Under the pieces are notes generated by a model that worked only from the letters and a program-made list of their open reading frames with translations, was not told the origin of the DNA and made no database searches. From Vreelandella jeotgali Hwa (GTDB lineage: Bacteria > Pseudomonadota > Gammaproteobacteria > Pseudomonadales > Halomonadaceae), in the NCBI RefSeq assembly GCF_000334215.1, contig NZ_AMQY01000018.1:1-64000 (forward strand): 64,000 nt of DNA, written 5' to 3'. The first letter of the stretch is position 1; each line of letters begins with the position of its first letter. This document shows, one piece after another, positions 50,002 through 59,694 of this stretch. Made by a program: the position numbers and the translations under genes.

Positions 50002-50913
50002 CTATGCCATGGCGGGGGCGGCGTAGGATACCGGCGCGGTAGCGGCCTCGCCTTCAAACGTCACAATCTCGTAGGCCTCGGGCCGGGCAAGCAGCTCGCG
50101 GCACAGCTGATTATTGAGCGCATGGCCGGACTTGACGCCGCGAAACTCACCGATCAGGCCGTGGCCGAGCTGGTAGAGATCGCCGATAGCGTCGAGCACC
50201 TTGTGTTTAACGAACTCGTCGTCATAGCGCAGACCGCCGTCGTTGACAATGCGGTAGTCATCCACCACCACGGCGTTTTCCAGGCTTCCTCCCAGCGCCA
50301 TGTTGTGCGAGCGCAGATGTTCGATATCGCGCATAAAGCCGAAGGTCCGCGCCCGGGACACATCCTTGACGAAGGACGTGGTCGAAAAGTCGATCTGCGC
50401 TGTCTGCTGCTGCTGCTTGAACACCGGATGATCGAAGTCGATGGCAAACGACACCTTGAAGCCGTTGTGGGGCAGAAACACGGCCTCCTTGTCATCGTCA
50501 CTCACAGTGACCGGGCGCTTGATGCGAATAAACTGTTTCGCCGCTTCCTGCTCGCGGATACCCGCCGACTGAATCAGGAAGACGAAAGGGCTCGCGCTGC
50601 CATCCATGATCGGCACTTCCGCGGCGCTCAGGTCGACGTAGACATTGTCAATGCCCAGCCCTGCCAGCGCCGACATCAGGTGCTCGACAGTCGCCACCTT
50701 GACGCCGCGCTCGGACAGCGCAGTGCACAGCACGGTATCCTCAACCAGCATGGCTCGCGCGGGTATTTCCACCGCCGGCTCCAGGTCGGTGCGAACAAAC
50801 ACCACGCCGGTATTGACCGGGGCCGGCCGCAGCGCCATGTGAACCTTGTGCCCGGAGTGCAGCCCCACCCCGGTTGCCCGGATGACGTTTTGTAGTGTGC
50901 GCTGTTTGATCAT
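50002..50913 (-). CDS. lpxC: UDP-3-O-acyl-N-acetylglucosamine deacetylase
   Basis: Zinc enzyme for the committed step of lipid A synthesis. The 303-aa protein starts [20 protein letters not shown] and has zinc ligands in [14 protein letters not shown] (His near 79) and [19 protein letters not shown] (His and Asp near 237-241), and the catalytic region [15 protein letters not shown] at 50913; the frame is open to 51018 without good starts. It follows ftsZ by 152 bp with a large hairpin between, the standard end of the division cluster. Confidence 0.97.
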   Translation of the reverse strand: MIKQRTLQNVIRATGVGLHSGHKVHMALRPAPVNTGVVFVRTDLEPAVEIPARAMLVEDTVLCTALSERGVKVATVEHLMSALAGLGIDNVYVDLSAAEVPIMDGSASPFVFLIQSAGIREQEAAKQFIRIKRPVTVSDDDKEAVFLPHNGFKVSFAIDFDHPVFKQQQQTAQIDFSTTSFVKDVSRARTFGFMRDIEHLRSHNMALGGSLENAVVVDDYRIVNDGGLRYDDEFVKHKVLDAIGDLYQLGHGLIGEFRGVKSGHALNNQLCRELLARPEAYEIVTFEGEAATAPVSYAAPAMA

Positions 50914-51019
50914 GGGGAGCCGTTGGTATCCTGTAAATGGCAGTGGCGATGGCAAGGCACACCCGTCTGGCAGCGTACACAACCATCCGCTAACGATGGG
51001 GTCGTGACCGGCCGGCAAC

Positions 51020-51056
51020 GCCGGGGTGGCAGGCGATTGTCGCCCGTCACCCCGGC
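51020..51056 (-). other. Large hairpin between ftsZ and lpxC
   Basis: GCCGGGGTG...CACCCCGGC, a 9-bp GC-rich stem with an inner GGCG/CGCC stem, starting 9 bp past the ftsZ stop. No T-run follows, so it may protect the ftsZ message or slow transcription rather than end it. Confidence 0.5.
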
Positions 51057-51065
51057 AGCACCGCG

Positions 51066-52250
51066 CTAGTCGGCCTGGCGGCGGAGAAAGGCCGGAATAT
51101 CGAGATAGTCGTCGTTTTCGGTGGCGCGCTGCTTGTCGGCTTGCCGCGTCGGTGCCGGTTCCGGCGATTCGGCGCGCCTGGCAGCCTGCTGCTGGCGCAT
51201 TACCGTCGGCTGCTGGAGATTACGATAGTCGGCGCCGGCATCGGCATGGGTCGTGCGACGCGCCGGCTCGCGCGACGACTGCTTTGCCTGACTGCCTTCC
51301 AGCCCGGCGGCCACCACGGTGACGCGCAGCTCGTCCGACATTTCCATGTCGATGGAAGTTCCCACCACGATGGTCGCTTCCTGGGAGGCAAACTCCTGAA
51401 CCGTTGCCCCCACGTCGTTGAACTCGCCGATGGAAAGATCGGGACCCGCCGTGATGTTGACCAGGATACCCCGGGCGCCGTGCAGATCGATATCCTCGAG
51501 CAGCGGGCTGCGGATGGCCTTTTCCGCGGCTTCGCGAGCGCGGTTTTCTCCGGTGGCACCGCCGGTACCCATCATCGCCATGCCCATTTCGGACATCACC
51601 GTGCGTACGTCGGCAAAGTCGACGTTGATGATACCCGGGCTGGTAATCAGTTCGGCGATGCCCTGAACGGCGCCCAGCAGCACATCGTTGGCGGCGCTGA
51701 ACGCGGTAAGCAGCGTGGCGCTCTTGCCCAGTACCGAGAGCAGCTTTTCGTTGGGGATGGTAATCAGCGAGTCAACGTGCTCGGAGAGTTCCTTCATGCC
51801 TTCTTCGGCGGAACGCGCACGCTTGGGGCCTTCAAACGGAAACGGTCGGGTGACCACGGCCACGGTCAGGATACCCAGTTCCTTGGCCACCTGAGCGACT
51901 ACCGGCGCGCCGCCGGTTCCGGTACCGCCGCCCATGCCGGCGGTAATAAAGATCATGTCGGCCCCGTCGAGCTGCTCGGCAATGCGCTCGCGGTCTTCCA
52001 TCGCGGCCTGGCGGCCGACGTCGGGATTGGCCCCGGCGCCCAGCCCCTTGGTAATTTCGCTGCCCAGCTGCAGTACCGTCCTGGCGGATACGCGCTTGAG
52101 CGCCTGGGCATCGGTATTGGCGCAGATAAACTCGACGCCTTCGATGCTGCTTTCCACCATGTGGTTGACGGCGTTGCCGCCGCCGCCGCCAACGCCGACA
52201 ACCTTGATGACCGCACTGCTCGAGGGTGCGTTATCTACCAGTTCGAACAT
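51066..52250 (-). CDS. ftsZ: Cell division protein FtsZ
   Basis: Tubulin-like GTPase forming the division ring. The 394-aa protein has [13 protein letters not shown] near residue 20, the tubulin signature [15 protein letters not shown] near 105, the T7 loop [11 protein letters not shown], a variable linker rich in Gln, Arg and Ala (about 320-380), and the conserved C-terminal peptide [14 protein letters not shown] that binds FtsA and ZipA. It follows ftsA by 34 bp. Confidence 0.98.
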   Translation of the reverse strand: MFELVDNAPSSSAVIKVVGVGGGGGNAVNHMVESSIEGVEFICANTDAQALKRVSARTVLQLGSEITKGLGAGANPDVGRQAAMEDRERIAEQLDGADMIFITAGMGGGTGTGGAPVVAQVAKELGILTVAVVTRPFPFEGPKRARSAEEGMKELSEHVDSLITIPNEKLLSVLGKSATLLTAFSAANDVLLGAVQGIAELITSPGIINVDFADVRTVMSEMGMAMMGTGGATGENRAREAAEKAIRSPLLEDIDLHGARGILVNITAGPDLSIGEFNDVGATVQEFASQEATIVVGTSIDMEMSDELRVTVVAAGLEGSQAKQSSREPARRTTHADAGADYRNLQQPTVMRQQQAARRAESPEPAPTRQADKQRATENDDYLDIPAFLRRQAD

Positions 52251-52284
52251 AAGCCCCGTCTCCTGAGCCGCACTCTCGGCTCTA

Positions 52285-53565
52285 TCAGAAATTTCTTTTC
52301 AACCAGCCTTTTATTTTGACCAGCGCTGATCGTTCATCCTGTTGGGTATCGCCGCCCTTCCCCGCCGACGCCTGAATCACACCGGCTCGGGCGCCATGCT
52401 GCTGACCGTGGTGCGCTTCCTGTAAAGCGTAGTGCAACAAGCCAACCCCTGTGGCGTAAACCGGATTGCGGACGACATCGGCCAGTCCCCGGACGTTTTG
52501 CGGGCAGGCGATACGCACCGGCATGTGGAAAATTTCCTCGGCCAGCTCGGTGGCCCCTTCCATGCGCGACGTTCCGCCTGTGAGGACCACGCCGGCGGCT
52601 ACCATATCGGCATAGCCGCTGCGGCGAAGTTCCTCCGTTACCAGCGTAAAGAGCTCTTCGTAGCGGGGTTCGACAACTTCGGCCAGCGCCTGCCGCGACA
52701 GATCACGGGAAGGCCGATCGCCCACGCTTGGCACCTTGATCATTTCATCCGACGCCGCCAACTCGGTCAGGGCGCAGGCGTACTTGACCTTGATTTCTTC
52801 GGCATGCTGGGTCGGGGTCCGCAACGCCATGGCGATGTCGTTGGTTACCTGGTCACCGGCAATGGGAATCACCGCGGTGTGGCGAATGGCGCCCTCGGTA
52901 AAAATCGCCATGTCGGTGGTGCCGCCGCCCACGTCCACCATGCAGACGCCCAGTTCGCGCTCGTCTTCGGTAAGCACCGACATGCTGGAGGCAAGCTGTT
53001 CGAGAATGATGGCATCCACATCGAGACCGCAGCGGCGAACGCATTTTTCGATGTTCTGCACCGCGTTGGCCGCGGCGGTGACCAGATGGACCTGGGCTTC
53101 GAGGCGCACGCCCGACATGCCCAGCGGCTCGCGGATGCCGCCCTGGGCATCAATGGAGAATTCCTGGGGAAGGACGTGCAGCACGCGCTGACCTTCGGAA
53201 ACGGCGCGCGCCCTGGCGGAATCGATCACCCGTTCGATATCCGAGGCGGTGACTTCGCGATCCTTGATGGCGACCACGCCGTCGGAGTTCATCGAGCTGA
53301 TATGGCTGCCGGCAATGCCCACATAGACCGAATGTATATCACAACCAGCCATTAACTCGGCTTCTTCAACGGCGCGCTGGATGGATTGCACCGTTGATTC
53401 AATATTGATCACGACGCCGCGCTTCATGCCGCGCGACGGATGGGAGCCAATCCCGGCAATCTCGATGCCACCGTCATCGGTGGGCTGGCCGACAATCGCA
53501 ACGACCTTGGACGTTCCAATGTCCAGCCCGACCACCATACCGGATGCGTTAGGGGCGCCTGCCAT
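52285..53565 (-). CDS. ftsA: Cell division protein FtsA
   Basis: Actin-like protein that ties FtsZ to the membrane. The 426-aa protein has the ATP-binding phosphate 1 motif GLDIGTSKVVAIVG near residue 13, the 1C domain (about 90-170), phosphate 2 CMVDVGGGTTDMAIF, adenosine motif VVLTGGTSRMEG, and the membrane-binding amphipathic helix ALVKIKGWLKRNF at the end. AAGGAG lies 12 nt before the ATG, rather far. Unlike in E. coli, ftsQ does not abut it: a 400-bp spacer lies upstream. Confidence 0.97.
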   Translation of the reverse strand: MAGAPNASGMVVGLDIGTSKVVAIVGQPTDDGGIEIAGIGSHPSRGMKRGVVINIESTVQSIQRAVEEAELMAGCDIHSVYVGIAGSHISSMNSDGVVAIKDREVTASDIERVIDSARARAVSEGQRVLHVLPQEFSIDAQGGIREPLGMSGVRLEAQVHLVTAAANAVQNIEKCVRRCGLDVDAIILEQLASSMSVLTEDERELGVCMVDVGGGTTDMAIFTEGAIRHTAVIPIAGDQVTNDIAMALRTPTQHAEEIKVKYACALTELAASDEMIKVPSVGDRPSRDLSRQALAEVVEPRYEELFTLVTEELRRSGYADMVAAGVVLTGGTSRMEGATELAEEIFHMPVRIACPQNVRGLADVVRNPVYATGVGLLHYALQEAHHGQQHGARAGVIQASAGKGGDTQQDERSALVKIKGWLKRNF

Positions 53566-53965
53566 GAGTCGGGAAATCTCCTTGGATGATGAAGGGGAAC
53601 AGCTGCGTCAAGCCGGCTCGTTTCCCAGGTAAGGCGTCATGACAACTATCTACCACAACGTATTTACCACAACGTGCTTATCACAACGGCTTGCCACGGT
53701 AGCTTTACCACAACAGCTGTCCACCGCTGCCTCGATGATCGACAGTAGATGCCGGGCCCACACTGCCGCCCTGAAAGCAGGCCACTTGGCCTGCACCGGG
53801 CCCTGAACCAGCCCCTGAAACAGGCCGTTAAACAGACAGCGCGGCCACACCGGCCGCCAATATGATACAAGACTCATCAGAGTATAACGACCGTTGGGCG
53901 CTACAATACGTCGAGAAGCCGGCATTTTAAACCCCGATAGTCGCATTTGCACCGTTGGTGAACAC
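53566..53965. other. 400-bp spacer between ftsQ and ftsA
   Basis: The spacer has a tandem repeat near ftsA (53646-53725), a short hairpin GCAGGCC-ACTT-GGCCTGC (53777-53794) and a good -10 element TATACT (53886-53881, minus strand) without a clear -35. The overlapping frame 53650-54126 is antisense-independent but has no RBS, motif or likely start. The likely content is an ftsAZ promoter and a leader of about 300 nt. Confidence 0.6.
53646..53725. repeat. Degenerate tandem repeat upstream of ftsA
   Basis: Six units of 10-15 bp with core taccacaacg start at 53646, 53661, 53675, 53689, 53702 and 53716. They lie 80-160 bp before the ftsA start, so they would be part of the ftsA mRNA leader or its control region. 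Confidence 0.8.
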
Positions 53966-54715
53966 TTACCTTGAAGCGTCCGACAGCGACTCGCGAGGGT
54001 CTTCCGAAGACTTGCCGGCACCCTGTGAATCCCCGTGCCAGGCCACGGCAACGCCGTTGGGATAGCGCAGATCGATATAACGAATGGCCTGCGCATGGCG
54101 GCCGAGTTCTCCCTGCCAGGCTGCAATCAGCCGCTTGAGGCGCGCCGGATGCTGACGACGGCCCAGCATCGCCCAGGCGCCGTCATCCACCTGGAGCCGC
54201 CATGCACCGCGCGCCTCCAGCCGCAGCTGGTCCAGCGTAACGTCCAGCGCCCCAAGGCGGTCTTCGAGGGTTTGATAATACGCCCAGACTTCCCGGCTGC
54301 TGTCATCCGGCCCCGCCAGATCCGGCAGCCCGGCCGGAGCGGGCAGCGGTGCAAAGGCAAAGGGCCGACCCCGGGTATTGAGCAGCCAGTCGTCGTTCCA
54401 GCGCGCCACCGGCGTCTGCTCCACCAGCTCGAAGGTCAGGCTGTCGGGCCACTGACGCGACACGCGCACTTGTTTGAGCCAGCCGATATCCAGTGCCGAC
54501 TGGCGCAGGTGCTCCAGGTCCACCGACAGCCAGCGGGCATCGCGGACCAGCGGCGCCAGCTGATCGCGCAGATAGTCGGCGCTCACGTAGTCCAGCTCAC
54601 CACGCACCGAGACGCGCTCGACGGGCGTATCCAGCCACAGCCAGAGCGCGCGGCCGCCCGCAACCGGCAGCAGAACCAGCAGCAACAGGCCCAGCCAGAC
54701 GTTACGTCGTTGCAT
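53966..54715 (-). CDS. ftsQ: Cell division protein FtsQ
   Basis: Bitopic divisome scaffold binding FtsB and FtsL. The 249-aa protein has a short cytoplasmic part, one transmembrane helix (LGLLLLVLLPVAGGRALWLWL near residues 8-28), the POTRA domain starting PVERVSVRGELDYVSADYL, and the beta domain with GWLKQVRVSRQWPDSLTFELVEQTPVARW in short conserved blocks and VDGA-type DDGAWAMLGR. It overlaps ddlB by 14 bp. The C-terminal tail after IRYIDLRYPNGVAVAWH is short. Confidence 0.94.
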   Translation of the reverse strand: MQRRNVWLGLLLLVLLPVAGGRALWLWLDTPVERVSVRGELDYVSADYLRDQLAPLVRDARWLSVDLEHLRQSALDIGWLKQVRVSRQWPDSLTFELVEQTPVARWNDDWLLNTRGRPFAFAPLPAPAGLPDLAGPDDSSREVWAYYQTLEDRLGALDVTLDQLRLEARGAWRLQVDDGAWAMLGRRQHPARLKRLIAAWQGELGRHAQAIRYIDLRYPNGVAVAWHGDSQGAGKSSEDPRESLSDASR

Positions 54716-55673
54716 CGCGACCCGCGTGCCCGGCTGTTGCCAGAATCGCCATCACCAGCTGATCGAAATCCATGCCGATATGGGCCGCCGCCTGAGGCAC
54801 CAGGCTATGGTCGGTCATGCCCGGCACGGTGTTGACTTCAATCAGCCAAAAGCGCCCTCGAGCATCGCGCATGACGTCCACCCGTCCCCAGCCGGCACCG
54901 CCAACCGCCCGGAAGGCCTCCTGGCAAAGCTGCGCCAGCTCGCTTTCCGCCTCTGCGGTGAGCCCGCAGGGCAGATGATACTGCGTGCTGTCATCCAGAT
55001 ATTTGGCATTGTAATCGTAAAAGCCGCCGGGGACTTCGACACGAATCGCCGGCAGAGTGCGGTCGCCAAGCAGGGAAACGGTATATTCCTCGCCCTGGAT
55101 AAAGCGCTCGGCCATGACCCGGGCATCATAGCGAATCGCTTCATGGTAGGCGGCTTCCAGCTCGGCGGCGCCGTCGACAATGCTGATGCCCAGCGTCGAG
55201 CCTTCATGCACGGGCTTGACGATCAGCGACGGCCCCAGCCTGTCGACTACGCCGTCCCAGTCGGAACCGGCATCCAGCATGATGCACTCGGGGGTGGGCA
55301 GCTCCAGCGCCTGCCATATCTGTTTGGTGCGCTGTTTATCCATGCCCAGCGCCGATGCCATGACACCGCTGCCGGTATAGGGAATATCCAGCAGCTCCAG
55401 CGCCCCCTGCAGCGAGCCGTCTTCGCCGCCGCGACCGTGGAGGGCGATGAACACCCGCGACGGCGCCAGACGTTCGAGCCCGGTCAGCCCGCAATCGTGG
55501 GGATCATAGCCCACGGCGTGCACGCCGCTACGTTGCAGCGCCGCCAGTATCGCCGCCCCGCTCTTCAGCGAGACGGCGCGTTCCGCGGAGGTACCGCCGT
55601 AAATCACGACAACGTCGTGAGCTGCGGTGTCCGCGACGCCCGCACCGGCGTTTGTTTTGGCATTCGCGCTCAC
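54702..55673 (-). CDS. ddlB: D-alanine--D-alanine ligase
   Basis: Makes the D-Ala-D-Ala dipeptide for peptidoglycan. The 323-aa ATP-grasp enzyme has [14 protein letters not shown] near residue 27, [44 protein letters not shown] and [20 protein letters not shown] with the metal ligands, ending [16 protein letters not shown]. It starts with GTG overlapping the murC stop (GTGA). The Ser-Tyr pair typical of D-Ala ligases lies in the grasp domain. Confidence 0.96.
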   Translation of the reverse strand: MSANAKTNAGAGVADTAAHDVVVIYGGTSAERAVSLKSGAAILAALQRSGVHAVGYDPHDCGLTGLERLAPSRVFIALHGRGGEDGSLQGALELLDIPYTGSGVMASALGMDKQRTKQIWQALELPTPECIMLDAGSDWDGVVDRLGPSLIVKPVHEGSTLGISIVDGAAELEAAYHEAIRYDARVMAERFIQGEEYTVSLLGDRTLPAIRVEVPGGFYDYNAKYLDDSTQYHLPCGLTAEAESELAQLCQEAFRAVGGAGWGRVDVMRDARGRFWLIEVNTVPGMTDHSLVPQAAAHIGMDFDQLVMAILATAGHAGRDATT

Positions 55674-57178
55674 AGCTTCACCTCATCCAATGCCAGTCCG
55701 GCGTTGGCCAGACTCTGCGCAATACCGCCGATATCCCCGGCGCCCTGTGTCAGCAGAATATCGCCGGGGCGCAGCACGTTGGCCAGCAACCCCGGCAACT
55801 CGCTCTTGTCTTCCACAAATAGCGGGTCAACCTCGCCACGCTGGCGCAGCGAGCCGGCGAGCGCGCGGCCGTCGGCACCGGGAATGACCGTCTCGCCGGC
55901 GCTGTAAACATCCAGCAGCAGCAGCGTATCCACCCGGGACAGCACGCGCACAAAGTCTTCGTACAGATCCCGGGTGCGGGAATACCGGTGCGGCTGATAC
56001 AGCATGACCAGGCGACGTTGCGGCCAGCCGTCGCGCACGGCCCGGATGACCATTTCCACTTCACGCGGATGGTGGCCGTAGTCGTCCACCAGCATGACCG
56101 GCTGGCGGCTGGCAGCGTCGGCGTCGGCTTCTGCTGCCGGGACATGGCCCGCCAGAGGAAAGTCACCGTGCACCTGAAAGCGCCGGCCCACGCCGGCAAA
56201 GCCCGCCAGCCCGCGCACAATGGCGGCATCGCTTACGCCGGCATCGCTGGCCACGACAATCGCCGCCATGGCATTTTGCGCATTGTGCTGCCCCGGCATC
56301 GCCAGACGGATATCCAGCGGCTCACCTTCCGGGCGCAGCGCGGTAAAGCGCACCTCACCGCCCTGCTGGGTGAAATCGGCAATGCGGTAGTCCGCCTCGG
56401 CGTCAAACCCATAGGTCACGAAATGGCGCTTGATCTCCGGGCACAGTCGGCGCACCTGGTCGTCATCAATACACAGCACCGCCAGACCGTAAAACGGCAG
56501 GTTATGCAGAAAATCGATAAACGTGCCGGTCAGCCGCTCAAAGTCGTTGCCGTACGTCGCCATGTGGTCGGCATCAATGTTGGTCACCACCGATACCAGC
56601 GGCTGCAGATGCAGAAAGGAAGCATCGGACTCATCGGCTTCGGCCACCAGATAATCGCCTTCGCCCAGGCGCGCGTTGGTCCCCGCGCTGGTCAGCTTGC
56701 CGCCAATAACAAAGGTGGGGTCGAGTCCGCCCTCGGCCAGCAGTGTCGCCGTCAGGCTGGTGGTGGTCGTCTTGCCGTGGGTGCCCGCCACGGCGATGCC
56801 GTGACGAAAGCGCATCAGTTCGGCGAGCATTTCCGCGCGCCGCACCACCGGCACGCGATGATCGTTGGCCCAGCGGATTTCGGGGTTGGTATCGTCCACC
56901 GCGCTGGACACCACGACGACATCGGCGCCCTGCACATTGCCCCGTGCATGGCCCAGGCTCACAGCCACCCCGCATTCACGCAGGCGTTCGATCACCGGCG
57001 AGTTCTTGACATCGCTGCCGCTGACAGCATAGCCCTGATGCACCAGCACTTCGGCGATACCGCACATGCCGGCACCGCCGATACCGATAAAATGCAGGCG
57101 CCGAATCCGCCGCATGCCGGGGCCCTTGAAACGCCGAACGGCGCCGGATGCCGGATGATTGCCGGTCAAGTCAGTCAT
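55670..57178 (-). CDS. murC: UDP-N-acetylmuramate--L-alanine ligase
   Basis: Adds L-Ala to UDP-MurNAc. The 502-aa protein opens after a basic leader with [20 protein letters not shown], the UDP-binding loop, then the ATP loop [13 protein letters not shown] near 130, [39 protein letters not shown] and [16 protein letters not shown] at 57178 follows murG by 5 bp. The linker between the central and C-terminal domains holds a short extra acidic Ala-rich segment ([12 protein letters not shown]). Confidence 0.96.
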   Translation of the reverse strand: MTDLTGNHPASGAVRRFKGPGMRRIRRLHFIGIGGAGMCGIAEVLVHQGYAVSGSDVKNSPVIERLRECGVAVSLGHARGNVQGADVVVVSSAVDDTNPEIRWANDHRVPVVRRAEMLAELMRFRHGIAVAGTHGKTTTTSLTATLLAEGGLDPTFVIGGKLTSAGTNARLGEGDYLVAEADESDASFLHLQPLVSVVTNIDADHMATYGNDFERLTGTFIDFLHNLPFYGLAVLCIDDDQVRRLCPEIKRHFVTYGFDAEADYRIADFTQQGGEVRFTALRPEGEPLDIRLAMPGQHNAQNAMAAIVVASDAGVSDAAIVRGLAGFAGVGRRFQVHGDFPLAGHVPAAEADADAASRQPVMLVDDYGHHPREVEMVIRAVRDGWPQRRLVMLYQPHRYSRTRDLYEDFVRVLSRVDTLLLLDVYSAGETVIPGADGRALAGSLRQRGEVDPLFVEDKSELPGLLANVLRPGDILLTQGAGDIGGIAQSLANAGLALDEVKL

Positions 57179-57183
57179 GCACC

Positions 57184-58275
57184 TTACTCCTTGCGGGCAG
57201 CGGCCAGACAGCCTTGTAACAGCTGCCCGGTCGCGTCGAGATGCGCGGCCTGGCGTGACCTGGCGGCCATACCGGCCAGCACATCGGGGGATAACAACTC
57301 GCTCAGCGCCTCTGCGAGACGCGCCTGACTCAGGGTTTGCTGACGCATGCAGCGCGCCGCTCCCACCTCCACCAGCATGCGGGCATTGACGGCCTGGTGG
57401 TCGTCCACCGCGTGGGGAAACGGTACCAGCAGAGACGGTTTGGCCGCGGCGGCCAGCTCGGACACGGTCAATGCACCGGCGCGACACACCACCAGGTCGG
57501 CCCAGTCGTAGGCCTCGGCCATGTCGTCAATAAAGGCGCTGATGCGCACATCATCAAAGCGGCCTTGATGGTACGCCTCGCGGGTTGCCTCCTCGCGGTC
57601 CCTGCCGGCCTGGTGCCACACGGCCGGGCGCACGCTGTCATCCAGCGCGCCCAGCGCTGCGGGCAGCTGCTCGTTGAGCGCCACGGCTCCCAGCGAGCCG
57701 CCCACCACCAGCAAGCGCAGGCGTCGATCCTGCATCTCGGCGGCCTGGCGCGGCCGACGTCCCATGGCGGCAATATCGGCGCGTACCGGGTTGCCGATTA
57801 CCTCGGCTCGCTCCCCCAGCGCGCCGGGAAAGGCGGCAAAGCATCGCCGGGCCAGGCGCGACAGCACACGGTTGGTCAGGCCGGCGACCGCATTCTGCTC
57901 GTGAACCACCAGGGGAATGCCCATCAGCCAGGCCGCCAACCCGCCTGGCCCGCTGGCAAACCCGCCCAGGCCGACCACCACTTGAGGCCGGCAGCGACGT
58001 AGCGTCCGGCGCGCCTGCCATACGGCCCGAACAAGGTTGACAGGCGCCTTGAGCCAGCCTGCCAGGCCGTTGCCGCGCAGTCCGCTGATACGCACCTGGT
58101 TGAGGGGAAAGCCGGCCTCGGGCACCAGGCGGTTTTCAATGCCCCGGGGGCTGCCCAGCCACTCAACGGCAATGCCCTGCGCCTCAAGCGCCCGGGCCAA
58201 CGACAGCGCGGGAATCACATGGCCGCCGGTACCGCCGGCCATGATCAGGACGCATTGTGGCTTCGTCTGTGTCAC
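57184..58275 (-). CDS. murG: MurG lipid II GlcNAc transferase
   Basis: Peripheral inner-membrane glycosyltransferase converting lipid I to lipid II. The 363-aa GT28 protein has the glycine loop [17 protein letters not shown] near residue 12, [44 protein letters not shown] and the donor-binding [21 protein letters not shown] chose GTG at 58275 because AAGGA lies 8 nt upstream; the ORF continues to a GTG at 58293. A repeat-filled spacer separates it from ftsW. Confidence 0.96.
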   Translation of the reverse strand: MTQTKPQCVLIMAGGTGGHVIPALSLARALEAQGIAVEWLGSPRGIENRLVPEAGFPLNQVRISGLRGNGLAGWLKAPVNLVRAVWQARRTLRRCRPQVVVGLGGFASGPGGLAAWLMGIPLVVHEQNAVAGLTNRVLSRLARRCFAAFPGALGERAEVIGNPVRADIAAMGRRPRQAAEMQDRRLRLLVVGGSLGAVALNEQLPAALGALDDSVRPAVWHQAGRDREEATREAYHQGRFDDVRISAFIDDMAEAYDWADLVVCRAGALTVSELAAAAKPSLLVPFPHAVDDHQAVNARMLVEVGAARCMRQQTLSQARLAEALSELLSPDVLAGMAARSRQAAHLDATGQLLQGCLAAARKE

Positions 58276-58319
58276 GCCATGTTTCCTTATCACCTTTTAG
58301 TCCTTGTAACCCTTGGATC

Positions 58320-58399
58320 CTTCTATCCCTGACAGCTTCTATCCCTGACACCTTTTACCCCTGACGCCTTTACTCCCTGAATCCTTCAACTCTTGATTC
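58320..58399. repeat. Five 16-bp tandem repeats in the ftsW-murG spacer
   Basis: Five units of exactly 16 bp start at 58320, 58336, 58352, 58368 and 58384 with core ctt(c/t)ta(t/c)cCCTGA. The first two differ at one position. A further degenerate pair (gtgtttccctg) lies at about 58448-58475. Together they fill the 237-bp ftsW-murG spacer. Confidence 0.88.
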
Positions 58400-58512
58400 T
58401 GTCACTGCTTCGGCTTTTTCGGCTTTCAACTCAGGGCCCTTCAACTGTGTTTCCCTGAACAGTGTTTCCCTGTGCCGAGCGGTCCAGGCAGAGTCACCGG
58501 ACAAGGCGCGGT

Positions 58513-59694
58513 TCAGCGCGCGCCGGATGCTCTGGGCGAAGAGGCCCTTGACGAAGGTGGCCTGGGCGAGCGCGAATGACGCCGGGTTTCGCGGTCGGCA
58601 CGCAGTAGCAGTCCGATCATGACGCCGGTGACCACCAGGCTTGAGCCGCCATAGCTGACCAGCGGCAGCGTCAACCCCTTGGTCGGTAGCAGCCCCGAGC
58701 TCACGGCAATGTTGATAAATGCCTGGGCCGCCATGATAAAGCTGATGCCATAACTCATATAGGCGGCAAACAGCTGGCCGGCCAGCTCTGCCCGGCGGGC
58801 GATCAGCATGGCGCGAACGATAAACAGGGTAAACAGTAACACCAGCGCAATCGCGCCGATCATGCCCAGTTCTTCCGCAATCACGGCAAAAATGAAGTCG
58901 GTGTGCGCTTCGGGGAGAAAATGCAGCTTCTGGACGCTATTGCCCAGGCCGGTGCCGGTCACATGGCCACGGCCAAAGGCGATCAGCGCCTGGGTCAGCT
59001 GGTAGCCGGTGGCAAACTGGTCGGCCCAGGGGTCCAGAAAGCTGGTCCAGCGTGCCAGGCGGTAAGGCTCCAGCGCTACCATCAGGGTCGCGCCCACGCC
59101 CAGCAGCGCCCCGGTACTGATCAGCACCAGCAGCGAGGCGCCAGCCATCATCAGCATGCCGACCACGCAAACCGTATAGACCACCATGCCGCCAAAATCC
59201 GGCGCGCAGAACAACAGCCCGGCGGGGATGACGAGCACCATCAGCGGCCGCAGCATGGCAAACAGCCGCGTGCGCAACACCAGCGGAAAGCGAGCCATGA
59301 AGGCCGCCATGTAAAAGACCAGGCCCAGCTTGCCCACCTCGGATACCTGGAGGCTGGGCAGCGGCCCGGGCAGAGCAATCCAGCGCTTGCTGCCGTTGAT
59401 TTCCTGGCCGAACAGCAGCACGCCTGCCAGCAGCAGCAGGCTCAGCACCAGAATAAATCCGGCATTCTGCCGCCACATCTCCAGCGGCAGGCTCAGCGCT
59501 ACCGCCCCGGCCGCAATCGCCAGCAGCAGAAAGACGCCGTGGCGCACCGCGTAGTGATAGCTGTCGTCCGTGAGCCCCACGGACGCCGAACTGACCATAA
59601 CCCAACCAATGCCGGCGAGCAGCAGCGCGGCCAGCAGCAGCCAGATATCGCAGGGCAGCCCCTGCGTCGAGAGTTTGGCGCGTAGGCGCGTCAT
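58513..59694 (-). CDS. ftsW: Septal peptidoglycan polymerase FtsW
   Basis: SEDS-family lipid II polymerase of the divisome. The 393-aa protein has about ten membrane helices, with family segments FGQEINGSKRWI, LQVSEVGKLGLVFYMAAF, CAPDFGGMVV with the catalytic-type Asp, GYQLTQALIAFGRGHVTGTGLG, LPEAHTDFIFAVIAEELG and GLTLPLVSYGGSSLVV, ending in a basic Ser/Pro-rich tail (about 370-393). ATG at 59694 overlaps the murD stop. Position between murD and murG distinguishes it from RodA. Confidence 0.96.
   Translation of the reverse strand: MTRLRAKLSTQGLPCDIWLLLAALLLAGIGWVMVSSASVGLTDDSYHYAVRHGVFLLLAIAAGAVALSLPLEMWRQNAGFILVLSLLLLAGVLLFGQEINGSKRWIALPGPLPSLQVSEVGKLGLVFYMAAFMARFPLVLRTRLFAMLRPLMVLVIPAGLLFCAPDFGGMVVYTVCVVGMLMMAGASLLVLISTGALLGVGATLMVALEPYRLARWTSFLDPWADQFATGYQLTQALIAFGRGHVTGTGLGNSVQKLHFLPEAHTDFIFAVIAEELGMIGAIALVLLFTLFIVRAMLIARRAELAGQLFAAYMSYGISFIMAAQAFINIAVSSGLLPTKGLTLPLVSYGGSSLVVTGVMIGLLLRADRETRRHSRSPRPPSSRASSPRASGAR

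Noticed and set aside
53650..54126. 158-codon minus-strand frame covering the ftsQ-ftsA gap
   Set aside because: It begins inside ftsQ in another frame, runs through the tandem repeat, and has no RBS or recognisable domain.
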